Origin: Cystobacter ferrugineus
Lineage (GTDB): Bacteria; Myxococcota; Myxococcia; Myxococcales; Myxococcaceae
Length of the DNA: 64,000 nt
Assembly (NCBI RefSeq): GCF_001887355.1
Contig: NZ_MPIN01000008.1
Span: 485,840-549,839 of the forward strand
Direction of reading: 5' to 3'
In this document: positions 53,407-62,837 of the stretch, piece by piece
Position numbering within the stretch: position 1 is the stretch's first letter
Layout of the letters: the number at the start of each line of letters is the position of its first letter
Notes under the pieces: model-generated
What the model was told of the DNA's origin: nothing
Database searches by the model: none
The model's input: only the letters and a program-made list of their open reading frames with translations
Position numbers and translations under genes: made by a program

Positions 53407-56400
53407 ATGCTGTTGCAGGCGAAGTCCTCGTTTCAAGGGAGCAGCCGGTTCGAGCTCCGTCGCCCCTTGGGCTCGGGAGCTTTTGGCTCCGTGTATGAGG
53501 TCTGGGACAGCCATTACAACACCGTGGTGGCCCTCAAGCTGCTGCACGAGACCCGCCCGTCCGCCGTCTTTCGCTTCAAGCACGAGTTCCGCCTGCTCGC
53601 GAACCTGGTGCACCCCAACCTGGTCACCCTCTACGAACTCCACTCCGAGGGAGACCAATGGTTCTTCACCATGGAGTACGTCGAGGGGCGCCACTTCAAC
53701 GCCTACGTCTCCGATACGAGCGACGCCCGGGTCAACATCAGCAACCCCCTGCTGTCGTCACTCAGGCCCGAGGTCACGGCGCTGTCGGAGGCGCCCACGG
53801 AGACCCAGCAACGCCCCTCCGCATCCTCCAGCGACGAAACCGTCAGCTTCGTGCAGCCAACGGCCGTCGCGTCATCCTCTTCGTCCTCCGCCCAGCAGGA
53901 GCCCCGGTCCGAGCCCGGCACCTTCACCGGAGATCCCGAGCGCCTGCGCTCCGTCTTCTTCCACCTCGTCCAGGGCGTCCACACACTGCATACCCAGGGG
54001 ATCGTCCACCGCGACCTCAAGCCTTCCAACGTCATCGTCACCTCGAGCGGCCGCGTGGTGGTGCTCGACTTCGGGTTGGCAAAGGAGCTCGCGCCGGCCC
54101 CGCTGGACACCACCCCCGAGGAGTTCGCGGGCTCCCCGCCATACATGGCTCCCGAACAATGGTCCGGGGAGCAGGCCTCGCCAGCGAGCGACTGGTACAG
54201 CCTGGGGGTGATGCTCTTCGAGGCGCTCGTGGGAAGGCGGCCCTTCCAGGGCCAACTGCACGAACGCCTCGCGCAACAGCGGGTGGGCGCTTCACGTCCA
54301 TCCACCCTGCTGCAAGGCATTCCCCCGGATCTGGACGAACTCTGCGTGCGTCTGCTCGACCCGGATCCCAGCCGCCGTCCCGGCCATGCCGAGCTGGTGG
54401 CGATCCTCCAGCCCCACCAGGGGGGAGAAACCCAGCCGGGCGTGCGCGCCACCTACTCCGGGCAGGAGCTGATCGGCCGCGAGGCCGAGCTGAAGCTGTT
54501 GACGGAGGCGTTCCAGCGGACCGAGGCGGGGACGCTCTCCCTCGTGACGCTGGAAGGTGAGCCCGGCATCGGGAAGAGTACCCTCCTGCGGCACTTCACC
54601 CACTCGCTGCACGCGTGCGGCGCCGTGGTCCTGTTCGGGCGCTGCTACGAGCGCGAGTCCGTGCCGTACAAGGCCCTGGACGACTTGATGGACTCGCTGG
54701 GGCGTTACCTGCTGCAACTGCCACGGGAGCAGGCCCGGGAGCTCATTCCCCCACGGATGCACGAGCTCACACGCCTGTTCCCGGTGCTGGTGCTGAGCGC
54801 GGAGCTGCAGCCAGAGACGCCGCCCCAGGCCCCTCCCGCGGAGCCATTCCAGGCACGCCAACTCGCGGTATCCGTGCTCCAGGAGTTGCTGCTCCGGATC
54901 TCCCAGCACGCGCGGGTGGTGCTATGCCTGGATGACCTGCAGTGGGGCGACGTGGACAGTGCGCGCTTCCTGGCCGAGCTGCTGTCACCGCCCGGGGCGC
55001 CTCCGCTGCTGCTCATCACGAGCTACCGCGCCAGCGAGTCCCGTGGCAGTGCCTTCCTCGTCGAGTTCGAGCAACTGCTGGCGGGCTCCACCTGGCAGAT
55101 GGCCCGGAGCGAGCTGAGGCTCGAGCCCCTGCCGCCGGAGGTCTCCGCGCAGCTCGCGATGCGGCGCCTGGGGACCTCGTCCCACGAGGCCCGGACGTGG
55201 GCCGAGCACATCGCCCGTGAGTCGCGGGGCAACCCCCTCTTCATCGAGGAGCTTGCCCGTGCCCCCATCACCGAGGCGACCCGGGAAGCGGGGGCCTCCG
55301 GGGCCGTCTCGCTCGGGGACGTCCTCCGGCGGCGCCTCCACGGCCTGCCCGAAGAGGCCCGCCGTCTGCTGGAGTTGCTCGCGGTCTCCGGGCGGCCCAC
55401 CAGCGAGGAAGTTCTCGTCGAGGCGTTGGGGAACTCGGGCTCGGCCCTGTCCTCGCTCATCCTGCTGCGGGCCCACAACCTGCTGCGTTTCCACCTGGGT
55501 GGGCACACCCGTCTGGAAATCTCCCACGATCGGATTCGAGAGAACGTGGTGGGGCAGCTAGGTGCCTCGGAGCTGACCACGCGTCACCGCCGGCTGGCCG
55601 AGGTGCTGGAGACGCGTGCCGACGCGGATCCCGAGCAACTGGCGGTGCACTTCCATGGGGCGGGGGAACCGCGCAAGGCGGCCCTCCATGCCCTGCGCGC
55701 GGCCGAGCGCGCCCAGCAGGCGCTCGCCTTCCATCGCGCGGCGGAGCTCTTCGGGGCCGCGCTCGAATGGAGCGGCGGCGCACCGGAGCCCGCGCTCGGG
55801 ACCCTGGGCTCGCTGAAGCGGCGCCGCGCGGAGGCGCTCGCCAATGCCGGCCGGTGTCGCGAAGCCGCGCCCCTGTTCCTCGAGGTGGCGGGCCTGGGTG
55901 GCGCCCCGGAGGAGGTGCTGGACAACCAGCGCCGCGCCACCGAGAGCTACATGCTGGGCGGACAGATCGACGAGGGTCTGGCGCTGGTACGGCCGATGCT
56001 CTCCCAGGTGAAGCTCTCCTACGGGGACACCCATCGAGGCGCGCTGGCGAACATGCTGTGGCACAGGAGCCGGCTGCAGCGACGGGGGACGACCTTCCAG
56101 GAGCGGCCCGCCCTGGCGATTGCTCCCGAGCATCTTCACCGGGTGGACCTGGGCTGGTCGCTCGGCAAGGCGCTGGCGAGCGTGGAGTGGATCCGCGCCT
56201 CGGGCTTCCAGCTCCAGAGCCTGCGGCTGGCATTGGAGTGCGGAGAGGCCTCCCGCATCGCCCGCTCGCTCATCGCCTTCGGTCCCGTCATGGTGTGGGA
56301 GGGCAGCCACGCGGCCCTGGAGAAGGGGTCCCGCTACCTCCTGGAGGGGGCGGCCATCGCCGAGCGGCTCCAGCAGCCCGCCCTGATTGGCTTCGCCGAG

Positions 56401-57282
56401 GTGTATCAGGCGGCGTGTTCGCTGGTGTTGGGGGAGTTCGCCAGCGGGCGGGCCCATGTCGAGAAGGGAATGCGGCTGCTACAGCAGCACGGGGTGGATG
56501 TCATCTGGGAGCTCAACGTCGGGCGCAGCCTGGGCTGCAACCTGCACGATGCGCAGCGGAGCATGCACGGGCTGGGGCTCCGTGCGTCGGAGTGGCACCG
56601 CACCGCCACCGAGCTCGGTGATTCCTTCTCCCGGGTGATGTCTTCCTTCTACTCGGCCTTCTGCCTCGTCGCCCGGGATGAGCCGGACAACGCCCGCGAG
56701 CTCGTGAACGAGGCCATCACCGGCTGGTCCCGGACGGGGGCCATCCAGCAGTACCACGCGTTCCTGAGGACATCTCAAGCGGACCTCTATCAAGGCAAGC
56801 CAGGGAGTGCCTGGGAGCGGCTGGAGAAGACCTGGCCCATGCTCACCGCCGCGCAGATCTTCCGTGGCCAGCCCAGCCGGATCGAGGGCCATGCCCTGCG
56901 CGCCCAGCTCGCGCTGGCGATGGCGGCCGAGGCGCCAGACCGCCGGCCGGAGCTGCTTCGACAGGTCGAGGAGGATGCACTCCAACTGGAGAAGGAGATT
57001 CGCAAGGACTGCCCCTTCCTCGCCCAGCTTCTTCGCGCGGGAGTGGCCCGGCAGCGGGGCCAGCTCGAGCAGGCAGTCGTGCACCTGTCCTCGGCCATCG
57101 AGGGGTACCGGGCCCTGGGGATGCCCAACCTCGAGGCGTGCGCGCGCTGGTGGAAGGGCGAGCTGATGGGCGGAGAGGAAGGCCATGCTCTCGTGCAAGA
57201 GGCCACCACCCTGCTCACGGCGGACGGCATCCATCGCCCGCGCCAGTGGGCGGCGATGGTGCTCCCCGGTTGTGCGCCGTAG
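53407..57282 (+). CDS. Ser/Thr protein kinase fused to AAA ATPase and TPR-like region (PknK type)
   Basis: 1291 residues. Kinase domain 1-340: glycine loop PLGSGAFGSVYEVWD, lysine in VALKLL, HRDLKPSNVIV near residue 202, LDFGLAKE and PPYMAPEQW; a Ser/Thr-rich insertion (about 115-165) interrupts it. From about 365 a signalling ATPase follows: IGREAELKLLTEAF, Walker A GEPGIGKST near 384, Walker B VVLCLDDLQWGD. The rest is helical, tetratricopeptide-like repeats. This architecture is common in myxobacteria; effectors and targets are unknown. ATG at 53407 follows CAGGAGACGAACG. Confidence 0.93.
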   Translation: MLLQAKSSFQGSSRFELRRPLGSGAFGSVYEVWDSHYNTVVALKLLHETRPSAVFRFKHEFRLLANLVHPNLVTLYELHSEGDQWFFTMEYVEGRHFNAYVSDTSDARVNISNPLLSSLRPEVTALSEAPTETQQRPSASSSDETVSFVQPTAVASSSSSSAQQEPRSEPGTFTGDPERLRSVFFHLVQGVHTLHTQGIVHRDLKPSNVIVTSSGRVVVLDFGLAKELAPAPLDTTPEEFAGSPPYMAPEQWSGEQASPASDWYSLGVMLFEALVGRRPFQGQLHERLAQQRVGASRPSTLLQGIPPDLDELCVRLLDPDPSRRPGHAELVAILQPHQGGETQPGVRATYSGQELIGREAELKLLTEAFQRTEAGTLSLVTLEGEPGIGKSTLLRHFTHSLHACGAVVLFGRCYERESVPYKALDDLMDSLGRYLLQLPREQARELIPPRMHELTRLFPVLVLSAELQPETPPQAPPAEPFQARQLAVSVLQELLLRISQHARVVLCLDDLQWGDVDSARFLAELLSPPGAPPLLLITSYRASESRGSAFLVEFEQLLAGSTWQMARSELRLEPLPPEVSAQLAMRRLGTSSHEARTWAEHIARESRGNPLFIEELARAPITEATREAGASGAVSLGDVLRRRLHGLPEEARRLLELLAVSGRPTSEEVLVEALGNSGSALSSLILLRAHNLLRFHLGGHTRLEISHDRIRENVVGQLGASELTTRHRRLAEVLETRADADPEQLAVHFHGAGEPRKAALHALRAAERAQQALAFHRAAELFGAALEWSGGAPEPALGTLGSLKRRRAEALANAGRCREAAPLFLEVAGLGGAPEEVLDNQRRATESYMLGGQIDEGLALVRPMLSQVKLSYGDTHRGALANMLWHRSRLQRRGTTFQERPALAIAPEHLHRVDLGWSLGKALASVEWIRASGFQLQSLRLALECGEASRIARSLIAFGPVMVWEGSHAALEKGSRYLLEGAAIAERLQQPALIGFAEVYQAACSLVLGEFASGRAHVEKGMRLLQQHGVDVIWELNVGRSLGCNLHDAQRSMHGLGLRASEWHRTATELGDSFSRVMSSFYSAFCLVARDEPDNARELVNEAITGWSRTGAIQQYHAFLRTSQADLYQGKPGSAWERLEKTWPMLTAAQIFRGQPSRIEGHALRAQLALAMAAEAPDRRPELLRQVEEDALQLEKEIRKDCPFLAQLLRAGVARQRGQLEQAVVHLSSAIEGYRALGMPNLEACARWWKGELMGGEEGHALVQEATTLLTADGIHRPRQWAAMVLPGCAP

Positions 57283-57366
57283 CTCCGCTCGCCGCGTCAC
57301 GCACGCGTTGCTGTCACGGCAGCCATTGGATAGCGTCACGAGGGTTTTCTCCAGAGAGGGGAGCCC

Positions 57367-57870
57367 TTGCTCGTCAAGCTCATCGCGGATCTGTTGAACA
57401 ATTCCGACGTCCAGCAGCAGTTCAGCCGGGATCCTCCCGGAGTGATGGACTCCTATGAGCTGTCTCCCGGCGCGCGACAGGCCCTGGAGCACGGGGACCG
57501 TCAGAGGCTCCTCGAGCTGATCGGACAGGAAATCTCGCAGAGCGCGCTGTTCGGGGCGCTCTGGAGCAAGCCCGGGGGCATCGTCATCCACTCCGTGTCA
57601 CCGACCACGGGCGAGGCAGGGACGCAGTTCGAGCTCACCATCACCGGGGACTACTTCGCCTCGACCGCGTTCGTGACCTTGCAGCGGGAGAATGGCAATT
57701 ACCTTGCCCAGACGCTCCGGGTGACCCAGCCGGATGCCCAGGGCTCCACGCTGACCGCGCGGCTCAACCTCCCGGTGGGTGCCAGCCCCGGTGTGTACTC
57801 GGTCACCGTGTCGAACCCGAGCGCGTGGTTCTCCATCCTCGACAACTGCTTCACGGTCGTCACGAAGTAG
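57367..57870 (+). CDS. Small protein with LigA-like N-terminus and IPT/TIG-like domain
   Basis: 167 residues from a TTG start after GAGAGGGGAGCCC. The first 60 residues are helical (LIADLLNNSDVQQQFSRDPPGVM, SPGARQALEHGDRQRLLELI), reminiscent of the short LigA-like helical domain. Residues about 75-165 form a TIG/IPT immunoglobulin-like domain (IHSVSPTTGEAGTQFELTITGDYF ... VTVSNPS). No signal peptide. Its partner may be the next gene, 13 bp downstream. Function unknown. Confidence 0.6.
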   Translation: MLVKLIADLLNNSDVQQQFSRDPPGVMDSYELSPGARQALEHGDRQRLLELIGQEISQSALFGALWSKPGGIVIHSVSPTTGEAGTQFELTITGDYFASTAFVTLQRENGNYLAQTLRVTQPDAQGSTLTARLNLPVGASPGVYSVTVSNPSAWFSILDNCFTVVTK

Positions 57871-57883
57871 CCAGGGGCCGCCG

Positions 57884-58933
57884 GTGATCGTCCACGTCGA
57901 TGAGTTGCTGCGCCCGTTGAGCACCCGCATGCCCCGGGAGCTGGTCTCGCAGGAGGCGCTGGCCACCGCGAGCGAGGTGGCCCACCTGCTTCCGAGGATG
58001 TCGGGTGGAATCTCCCTGGAGTGCCGGCTGGAGGAAGGGGCCTCCCAGGTGGACTTCATGGCCTGCGGCATGCTCAGCGATGGGAGCGCCCAGGCGCTCG
58101 CGGACATGCTCGCGAGCGCGGGCGAGCGCCTGCGGGGTCCGCTCTGGGATGGCGTGCGCGCGTTCTCCCGGGAGTGGTTGGATGCGCGCTCCCCCCTGGC
58201 CAGAGTGCCCTTCCTGTGGCTCGAGTACGATCTGCCCAGACCGCTGGGCGGCGTTCCCCAGCCCTTCGCCTTCCTGTGTGTCGAGCCCGAGTTCCTCAAG
58301 CCGCCCGGGCGCGCGTTGGAGCACCGCAAGGCCGTGGACGCGGCGCTCCAGTTGGCATCGCGGGGCCTGGAGGTGCTGCGGGGCAAGCCGATGACGCCGG
58401 CCCTCGCCCGCACCGTCGCTCGTTGCTTCGAGCTGCTCCCCGAGGGGGGCGTGATCGAACACGTGGCTCCGCTGGACTGCCGGGGCCGGGATGCGGTGCG
58501 CCTGGTGATGGGGGTGCCGAGGCCCCATCTGGTGGACTATGTGGAGCGGATCGGTTGGCCGGGACCACGCGCCCAGGTGGAGGAGCTCGCGCGAACGTGG
58601 CTCTCCCCGCTGAGCTTCGCGGAAGTGAACGTGGATGCCGGACCCGAGGGCCTCGGGCCCACGATTGGCTTCTCGCTGCCCCTGCCCGACGAGCCGCGCA
58701 AGAGCTGGGCGAGCGAGGTGCTTCAGCGGATGGTGGAGCAGAAGCTGTGTACACCCGCGAAGCGTGACGCCGTGCTGGACTGGCCGGGCTCGGAGCGGGT
58801 CACCCTGGAGGGCTACCGCTGGCCCAGCAAGCTGTGCCGGACCATCGGGCTGAAGCTGGTGTGCCGGCCCAACGAGCCCCTCTCCGTGAAGGCATACCCC
58901 TACTTCGAGTGCCGTTTCTCTCTCTGGATGTGA
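57884..58933 (+). CDS. Uncharacterised protein
   Basis: 349 residues from a GTG start. No motif I recognise; the chain is soluble and mixed alpha/beta (SGGISLECRLEEGASQVDFMACG, VPFLWLEYDLPRPLGG, FAFLCVEPEFL, TIGFSLPLPDEPRKSWASEVL). It follows the TIG-domain gene by 13 bp, indicating one transcript, and is convergent with the next gene. It may modify or bind the small upstream protein, but nothing proves this. Confidence 0.6.
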   Translation: MIVHVDELLRPLSTRMPRELVSQEALATASEVAHLLPRMSGGISLECRLEEGASQVDFMACGMLSDGSAQALADMLASAGERLRGPLWDGVRAFSREWLDARSPLARVPFLWLEYDLPRPLGGVPQPFAFLCVEPEFLKPPGRALEHRKAVDAALQLASRGLEVLRGKPMTPALARTVARCFELLPEGGVIEHVAPLDCRGRDAVRLVMGVPRPHLVDYVERIGWPGPRAQVEELARTWLSPLSFAEVNVDAGPEGLGPTIGFSLPLPDEPRKSWASEVLQRMVEQKLCTPAKRDAVLDWPGSERVTLEGYRWPSKLCRTIGLKLVCRPNEPLSVKAYPYFECRFSLWM

Positions 58934-58943
58934 GCCGCCGGGC

Positions 58944-59309
58944 CTATCCCTGGGAGAGCTCGAAGAGCTGCATCCCATCGAAGTCGTAGGAGACCCCTCG
59001 CGGGTCGGTGACGAAACCGAAGTAGCCGACCCGCACCCGGGTGACCTCCGCCGAGGGCACGAATAGCTGGGTGGAGCCGCTCACGTTCAGGCTGGCACCC
59101 GCGGGGGGCGGGGTCGCGTAGTTCTGGATGACACACGGGTTGAGGTAGATGTTGCCCGTGGTGGGATCGTCGACCCGCACCAGGAGGAGCGAGATCGCGG
59201 ACGAGGGATCCGTCGGCACCACCTCACAGCGCACCACCAGCGCCCTGCCCGAGTAGCTCGCCTCCAGGGTCGTGACCCGATACCTGGGAACCGCCGTCTT
59301 CATCGCCAT
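58944..59309 (-). CDS. Uncharacterised small beta-rich protein
   Basis: 121 residues; the ATG at 59309 follows AAGAAGGCGAG. Beta-strand-rich (YRVTTLEASYSGRALVVRCEV, SISLLLV-like strands, TRVRVGYFGFVTDPRG). No signal peptide or known motif. It follows the CxxCH protein gene by 52 bp on the same strand and may be co-transcribed with it. Confidence 0.5.
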   Translation of the reverse strand: MAMKTAVPRYRVTTLEASYSGRALVVRCEVVPTDPSSAISLLLVRVDDPTTGNIYLNPCVIQNYATPPPAGASLNVSGSTQLFVPSAEVTRVRVGYFGFVTDPRGVSYDFDGMQLFELSQG

Positions 59310-59361
59310 CTGCGCTCGCCTTCTTCCCGTTGCAGCGGGAACCTTCGGAGTCTGGAGCATG

Positions 59362-60699
59362 CTAACGGGCCGTGCTCAGGATGAAACTGAAGTCCGCGGA
59401 CCCACCGGCCGAGTTCGTGGCCGTGGCGTGACACTTCATGCAGCTAGAGCTCACATGGGTGGAGAAGGGCTTGTAGGGCAGCTTGCCGTGAGTGGGCGAA
59501 TCGGGCCCCTGGTCGAAGGTCTCCAACGTGGTGTTGGCGGCGAACTCCGGCGTGATGTTTCCCCGATGGTCCACCCACTGGGTGGACACCAGCTCGTAGT
59601 TCTCCCATACCGAGCCCTTGAGCAGCGTTTGGAATTGCTTGTTCACCAGGGCATTGGAGATGGGCAGGACGCGCGTGACCTGCGTGGGGCGGTTGAGCGG
59701 CTCGCCCGCCGGGCTCAGCTCCACGTAGGTGTTGGTCTTCGGGTCCTTGGCCGCCGTCTGCGAGTTGGGAGGGCAGCACGTCTGGGTACAAGGCACCGGC
59801 GCGTTCGGGTTGTAGGCGGGCGTCTGGGGGCAGCGCGGGTTGTTGAAGAGCTTCGTCACGTTGTCCACGTGCTCGAAGGAGGCCCAGATCCACTTCTTCT
59901 GGGTGGGAGTCTTGTGGGCGATGTGAAGGCCCACCAGCCCCAGCAGGGCGGGCTGAGAGGCGTCGAGGAGATCGGCCTGGAGGGTATAGAAGCGGCTCGT
60001 GTCGTCGTTCGCGCCCAGGACCTTCCAGGAAGCCTTCACCATGATGGCGCCCGTCGAACCGCAACACTGGCCGTCGCACAGCAGGTCCTTCGGACCGGTC
60101 GGCATGTCGATCCGGGCATTCCGCTGGCCGGCCTTGTTCCAGAGATTGTTGGTGACGAGGTAGTTGTACACATCCTCGTTCAACCGGGTCTCGTGGCGGG
60201 AGAAGCGGCCGTTCTGGTCGATCAACACCCCGCCCACGGACAGCAGGGTGTCCCTGTCATTGAAGGTCTGGGTCTCCTTCGTCCGCGAGTCCGGGCACCA
60301 GGCCGAGGGCTTGGAGCCATTGGGAACCATGACCTCCGAGCCCAGCAACCAGGTCTGCCAGACCCGGGGGCCCGAGCTGTCGAGGATTGTCTTTTCGAGA
60401 TCCGCGCCGCACGTGCTGGGATTGGCGGGCCAGTTCAACGCGATGAATTCACGCCATGCGTAGAAGTCTAGATTTGCCTGGACTGGCATCGCACAGTAGT
60501 CCGGAGACAATTGGGCGAGGTCGCTCGTGATCCTGGTGGTGAAGTTGGGATTGCACTTCGCGGCCTGACACGAGATCCGCGGGGTGGCCGTCACCCCGGA
60601 GGCGCGCTGGATGGATGGGTCCGCGAACGCTGGGGAAGACGCACAGAGGGTCACAGCACCCACGAGCACGCCAACCCAGGTGGGACAGGACTCGAGCAT
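59362..60699 (-). CDS. Secreted CxxCH (cytochrome c-like) protein
   Basis: 445 residues. Signal peptide in WVGVLVGAVTLCASSPAFA. The C-terminus carries SSCMKCHATATNSAGG, a single c-type haem-binding site CxxCH. Before it is a long domain with many cysteines (CQAAKC, DGQCCGSTG, CTQTCCPPN) and WREFIALNWPANP. Such proteins appear in bacteria as cytochrome c family proteins of unknown role. The start is uncertain: an ATG at 60741 is possible, but the signal peptide begins at the later one. Confidence 0.7.
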   Translation of the reverse strand: MLESCPTWVGVLVGAVTLCASSPAFADPSIQRASGVTATPRISCQAAKCNPNFTTRITSDLAQLSPDYCAMPVQANLDFYAWREFIALNWPANPSTCGADLEKTILDSSGPRVWQTWLLGSEVMVPNGSKPSAWCPDSRTKETQTFNDRDTLLSVGGVLIDQNGRFSRHETRLNEDVYNYLVTNNLWNKAGQRNARIDMPTGPKDLLCDGQCCGSTGAIMVKASWKVLGANDDTSRFYTLQADLLDASQPALLGLVGLHIAHKTPTQKKWIWASFEHVDNVTKLFNNPRCPQTPAYNPNAPVPCTQTCCPPNSQTAAKDPKTNTYVELSPAGEPLNRPTQVTRVLPISNALVNKQFQTLLKGSVWENYELVSTQWVDHRGNITPEFAANTTLETFDQGPDSPTHGKLPYKPFSTHVSSSCMKCHATATNSAGGSADFSFILSTAR

Positions 60700-60741
60700 G
60701 GAACAGACCCCCAGGGAGACAGGAATGTGACGCGTTACCAT

Positions 60742-61055
60742 ATCTAGCCACTCCGGCTGGCAGCATGCCCCAAGACCAGGGGCGGCCCTGCACTGCCGGA
60801 AGATACGTCTTCCGCGAGCCGCTGGGAGTGAATGACTTCACATCTTCCCGGTGAAGTCGCTCACAGTGTCTGGGTCGGACGGCCGACGGGATTCATTCCA
60901 GGCCAGACCGATATCCTCGCCCCCCCGGTTCTATCTCCAATCCGCCCGATGCCGCGGAAGCACATGAAGTAATGGAAATCCATCAAAACCTGTCAGGCTC
61001 GGATGACGTAGACTTTCTGGCCCTTCGCATCGAGTTGCCCCTGAGCATCGCGGGC
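60742..61055. other. Intergenic region without a recognisable gene
   Basis: No convincing coding frame or RNA gene seen. The right part leads into the terminator belonging to the tRNA-Phe fragment. The left part holds the upstream region of the CxxCH gene. Confidence 0.5.
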
Positions 61056-61091
61056 AAAAAGAAAGGGCGTCAGACCGAAGCCTGACGCCCT
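61056..61091 (-). terminator. Intrinsic terminator of the tRNA-Phe locus
   Basis: Perfect 10-bp stem AGGGCGTCAG / CTGACGCCCT (61064-61091, 8-nt loop) followed on the minus strand by TTTCTTTTT (61063-61055). It sits 16 bp after the tRNA fragment on the same strand, which is where a tRNA gene's own terminator belongs. Confidence 0.8.
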
Positions 61092-61107
61092 CGAACTTTC
61101 TACTCTG

Positions 61108-61152
61108 TGCCCAGGGGCGGAATCGAACCACCGACACGGGAATTTTCAGTCC
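61108..61152 (-). other. tRNA-Phe 3' fragment, probable attachment-site half
   Basis: Minus strand from 61152 reads GGACTGAAAATT, then CCCGTGTCGGTGG, TTCGATT, CCGCC and CCTGGGCA. This is the anticodon loop (CTGAAAA, anticodon GAA), variable loop, complete T arm and 3' acceptor strand of tRNA-Phe. The 5' acceptor strand and D arm are missing, so it is not a functional tRNA. Integrases often use the 3' end of tRNA genes, leaving such a displaced copy at one end of the element. Confidence 0.75.
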
Positions 61153-61316
61153 GCAAAAGGGCCGGAGGCCCTTCCACTCCTCCTCTGGAGACGGGGTCGA
61201 ATCCATCGAAAACGGGCGATGTAATTGCCCGTAATTTGCCCACGGCAGGAGACGGGCCGCGCTCATGATGTGGCAGACTCGATGGTTTGAAGTCGTTGCC
61301 ACGGAGGGCACGCTGC

Positions 61317-61775
61317 ATGAGGTCCGCCAAGAAGTCCCCGTTCTTCGATGAGAATCATCCGCTGTGGAATGGGTGGTCCAAGTGGTTGCCACTCACCAAA
61401 GAGGGGATCAAGGACGCTCCGCGGGACGCTGGTGCGTACCTGCTCCGGGTACGCCAAGGGCAACGTGGTCGGGTTCGGGCTCTATCGCGCCTGCTGAGGC
61501 GCGACCCCAACGCGATCCTCGATATTGGCCAGTCTGGAGGACTCCGGGTGCGACTACTGCGATTCCTCGCGTGCGCCGCTGATGATGACGTGCGAGGGCA
61601 CATGGCCGGATGGCGCTACCGTTACCTCAAGCTTCACGAGCGCCTGCCAGGGCGACTGGAGTTCTGCTTCGTTACGGGAGTGGACCCGGTCAAAATGGAG
61701 GCCCGTCTCATGACGGAGTACCTCGACGATTTCGGTGAACTCCCCCCGCTCAATTACCAATTCAATTGGTCCTGA
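61317..61775 (+). CDS. GIY-YIG-like small protein
   Basis: 152 residues; ATG at 61317 preceded by GGAGGG. The segments DAGAYLLRVRQG (as in GxY), then AILDIGQSGGLRVRLLRFLACA (as in YIG plus the conserved Arg) and a later Glu in VKMEARLMTEY, fit a divergent GIY-YIG nuclease fold. The first Tyr and the YIG motif (here DIG) are altered, so catalysis is uncertain. It lies just inside the tRNA-Phe boundary. Confidence 0.6.
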   Translation: MRSAKKSPFFDENHPLWNGWSKWLPLTKEGIKDAPRDAGAYLLRVRQGQRGRVRALSRLLRRDPNAILDIGQSGGLRVRLLRFLACAADDDVRGHMAGWRYRYLKLHERLPGRLEFCFVTGVDPVKMEARLMTEYLDDFGELPPLNYQFNWS

Positions 61776-61809
61776 GCGGTGCAGTGCTCCGATCAGCGGC
61801 AAGCAGCGT

Positions 61810-62487
61810 TCAGAACTTCAACTTGCGGATCTCCGCCCCAAGCGACTCCGAGGGCCTGGATGTAGCCGCCTTCGGAGACCGGTGGACCGTGGAACGCTGC
61901 GACTCGGCAGCAGGGATGCCCTCGCTCAAGATGCGCTCGATCTCGGACACGGGGATGCGCTGGTGCCCGTTGACATCCACCGTCTTGATGCGACCCGAGG
62001 CGATGAACTGCGCCAGGGTGGTGGCCCGGTCCACCCCGAGGCGACGGGCGGCCTCCTTCTTCGACAACAGCCTGGAACTGGCCTTGCGCTGCTGGCGGGT
62101 CGGGACCGAAGACACGGTGGGGACCGGCAGGGCCAGGAAGCCCGAGCCCGCGCTGAGCCGTGCCAGCAGATGCCGGTTCACCTCCACCGCGCGCTCCTCG
62201 GGCTCCATCGCCTTGAGGCATTCAACGCAGGGCATGTCGAGTTCCTGCTCTGTCGGAGGCCGGTACGGATGCCACTCCGTGCATCGTCTGCACACCCATC
62301 TGTCGGGACGCCCTCGCCTCACGGGAAGTGGAAGACGGAGGAACTCCGGAGGAGGAGGGGGCGGTGGCGCGCAGATGGCTCCAGTCGGAGTGGGTGGTAG
62401 CCGAGTTGGTTTCTTTGTGTCGAGAAGCTTTGGCTCCTCGGGACTTGCCGCTGACTCCTCGACCTCTTCCCTGTTGGTCGTCATCAC
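61810..62487 (-). CDS. Excisionase-like protein with C-terminal MerR/HTH_17 domain
   Basis: 225 residues. The N-terminal half is Pro-rich with two CxxC pairs (WVCRRCTEWHP and MPCVEC), perhaps a zinc ribbon. Residues about 135-195 read LLSKKEAARRLGVDRATTLAQFIASGRIKTVDVNGHQRIPVSEIERIL, the winged HTH of excisionases. Expected role: DNA bending in excision of an integrated element, or regulation. GAGGTG precedes the ATG. It follows the small gene at 62491 directly. Confidence 0.7.
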   Translation of the reverse strand: MMTTNREEVEESAASPEEPKLLDTKKPTRLPPTPTGAICAPPPPPPPEFLRLPLPVRRGRPDRWVCRRCTEWHPYRPPTEQELDMPCVECLKAMEPEERAVEVNRHLLARLSAGSGFLALPVPTVSSVPTRQQRKASSRLLSKKEAARRLGVDRATTLAQFIASGRIKTVDVNGHQRIPVSEIERILSEGIPAAESQRSTVHRSPKAATSRPSESLGAEIRKLKF

Positions 62488-62490
62488 CCA

Positions 62491-62676
62491 TCACCTCGAC
62501 CGGGGACGCCTGCTCGAATGCCCTCCTGCCTGGAAACGATTTTTTCGGAGGGACTCTCCAGCCAGTTGCTCCCGATACGCGGCCCCTTGTGAGCTTCGCC
62601 CAGGGGTTACTGATGGCCGTACCCAGTGTTCGCCCTCCAGTTCCTCGCGCACGAGGAGGTAGGACCCCCCTGACAC
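62491..62676 (-). CDS. Small hypothetical protein upstream of the excisionase-like gene
   Basis: 61 residues from a GTG start: MSGGSYLLVREELEGEHWVR, a basic chain without a known motif. Spacing (3 bp before the next start) suggests coupling with the HTH gene. The ribosome binding site is weak. It could be spurious. Confidence 0.35.
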   Translation of the reverse strand: MSGGSYLLVREELEGEHWVRPSVTPGRSSQGAAYREQLAGESLRKNRFQAGGHSSRRPRSR

Positions 62677-62837
62677 TTAAAAATCTCAAGGACCATCGGG
62701 AGAGATGACCGGGGACCGTCGGCGATGGAGCTGCACTGGAGCTTGTGCCACCGGGATCGGAGCCCGTGGAGACGAACCGACCCCCGCCACACCACCCGGC
62801 CAAGACTGGGAGCGCCATCGCTGGCGTTTGCCCAGCG

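Noticed and set aside
61108..61195. Functional tRNA-Phe gene
   Set aside because: Only the anticodon loop through the 3' acceptor strand match; no D arm or 5' acceptor strand is found upstream, so it is a fragment.
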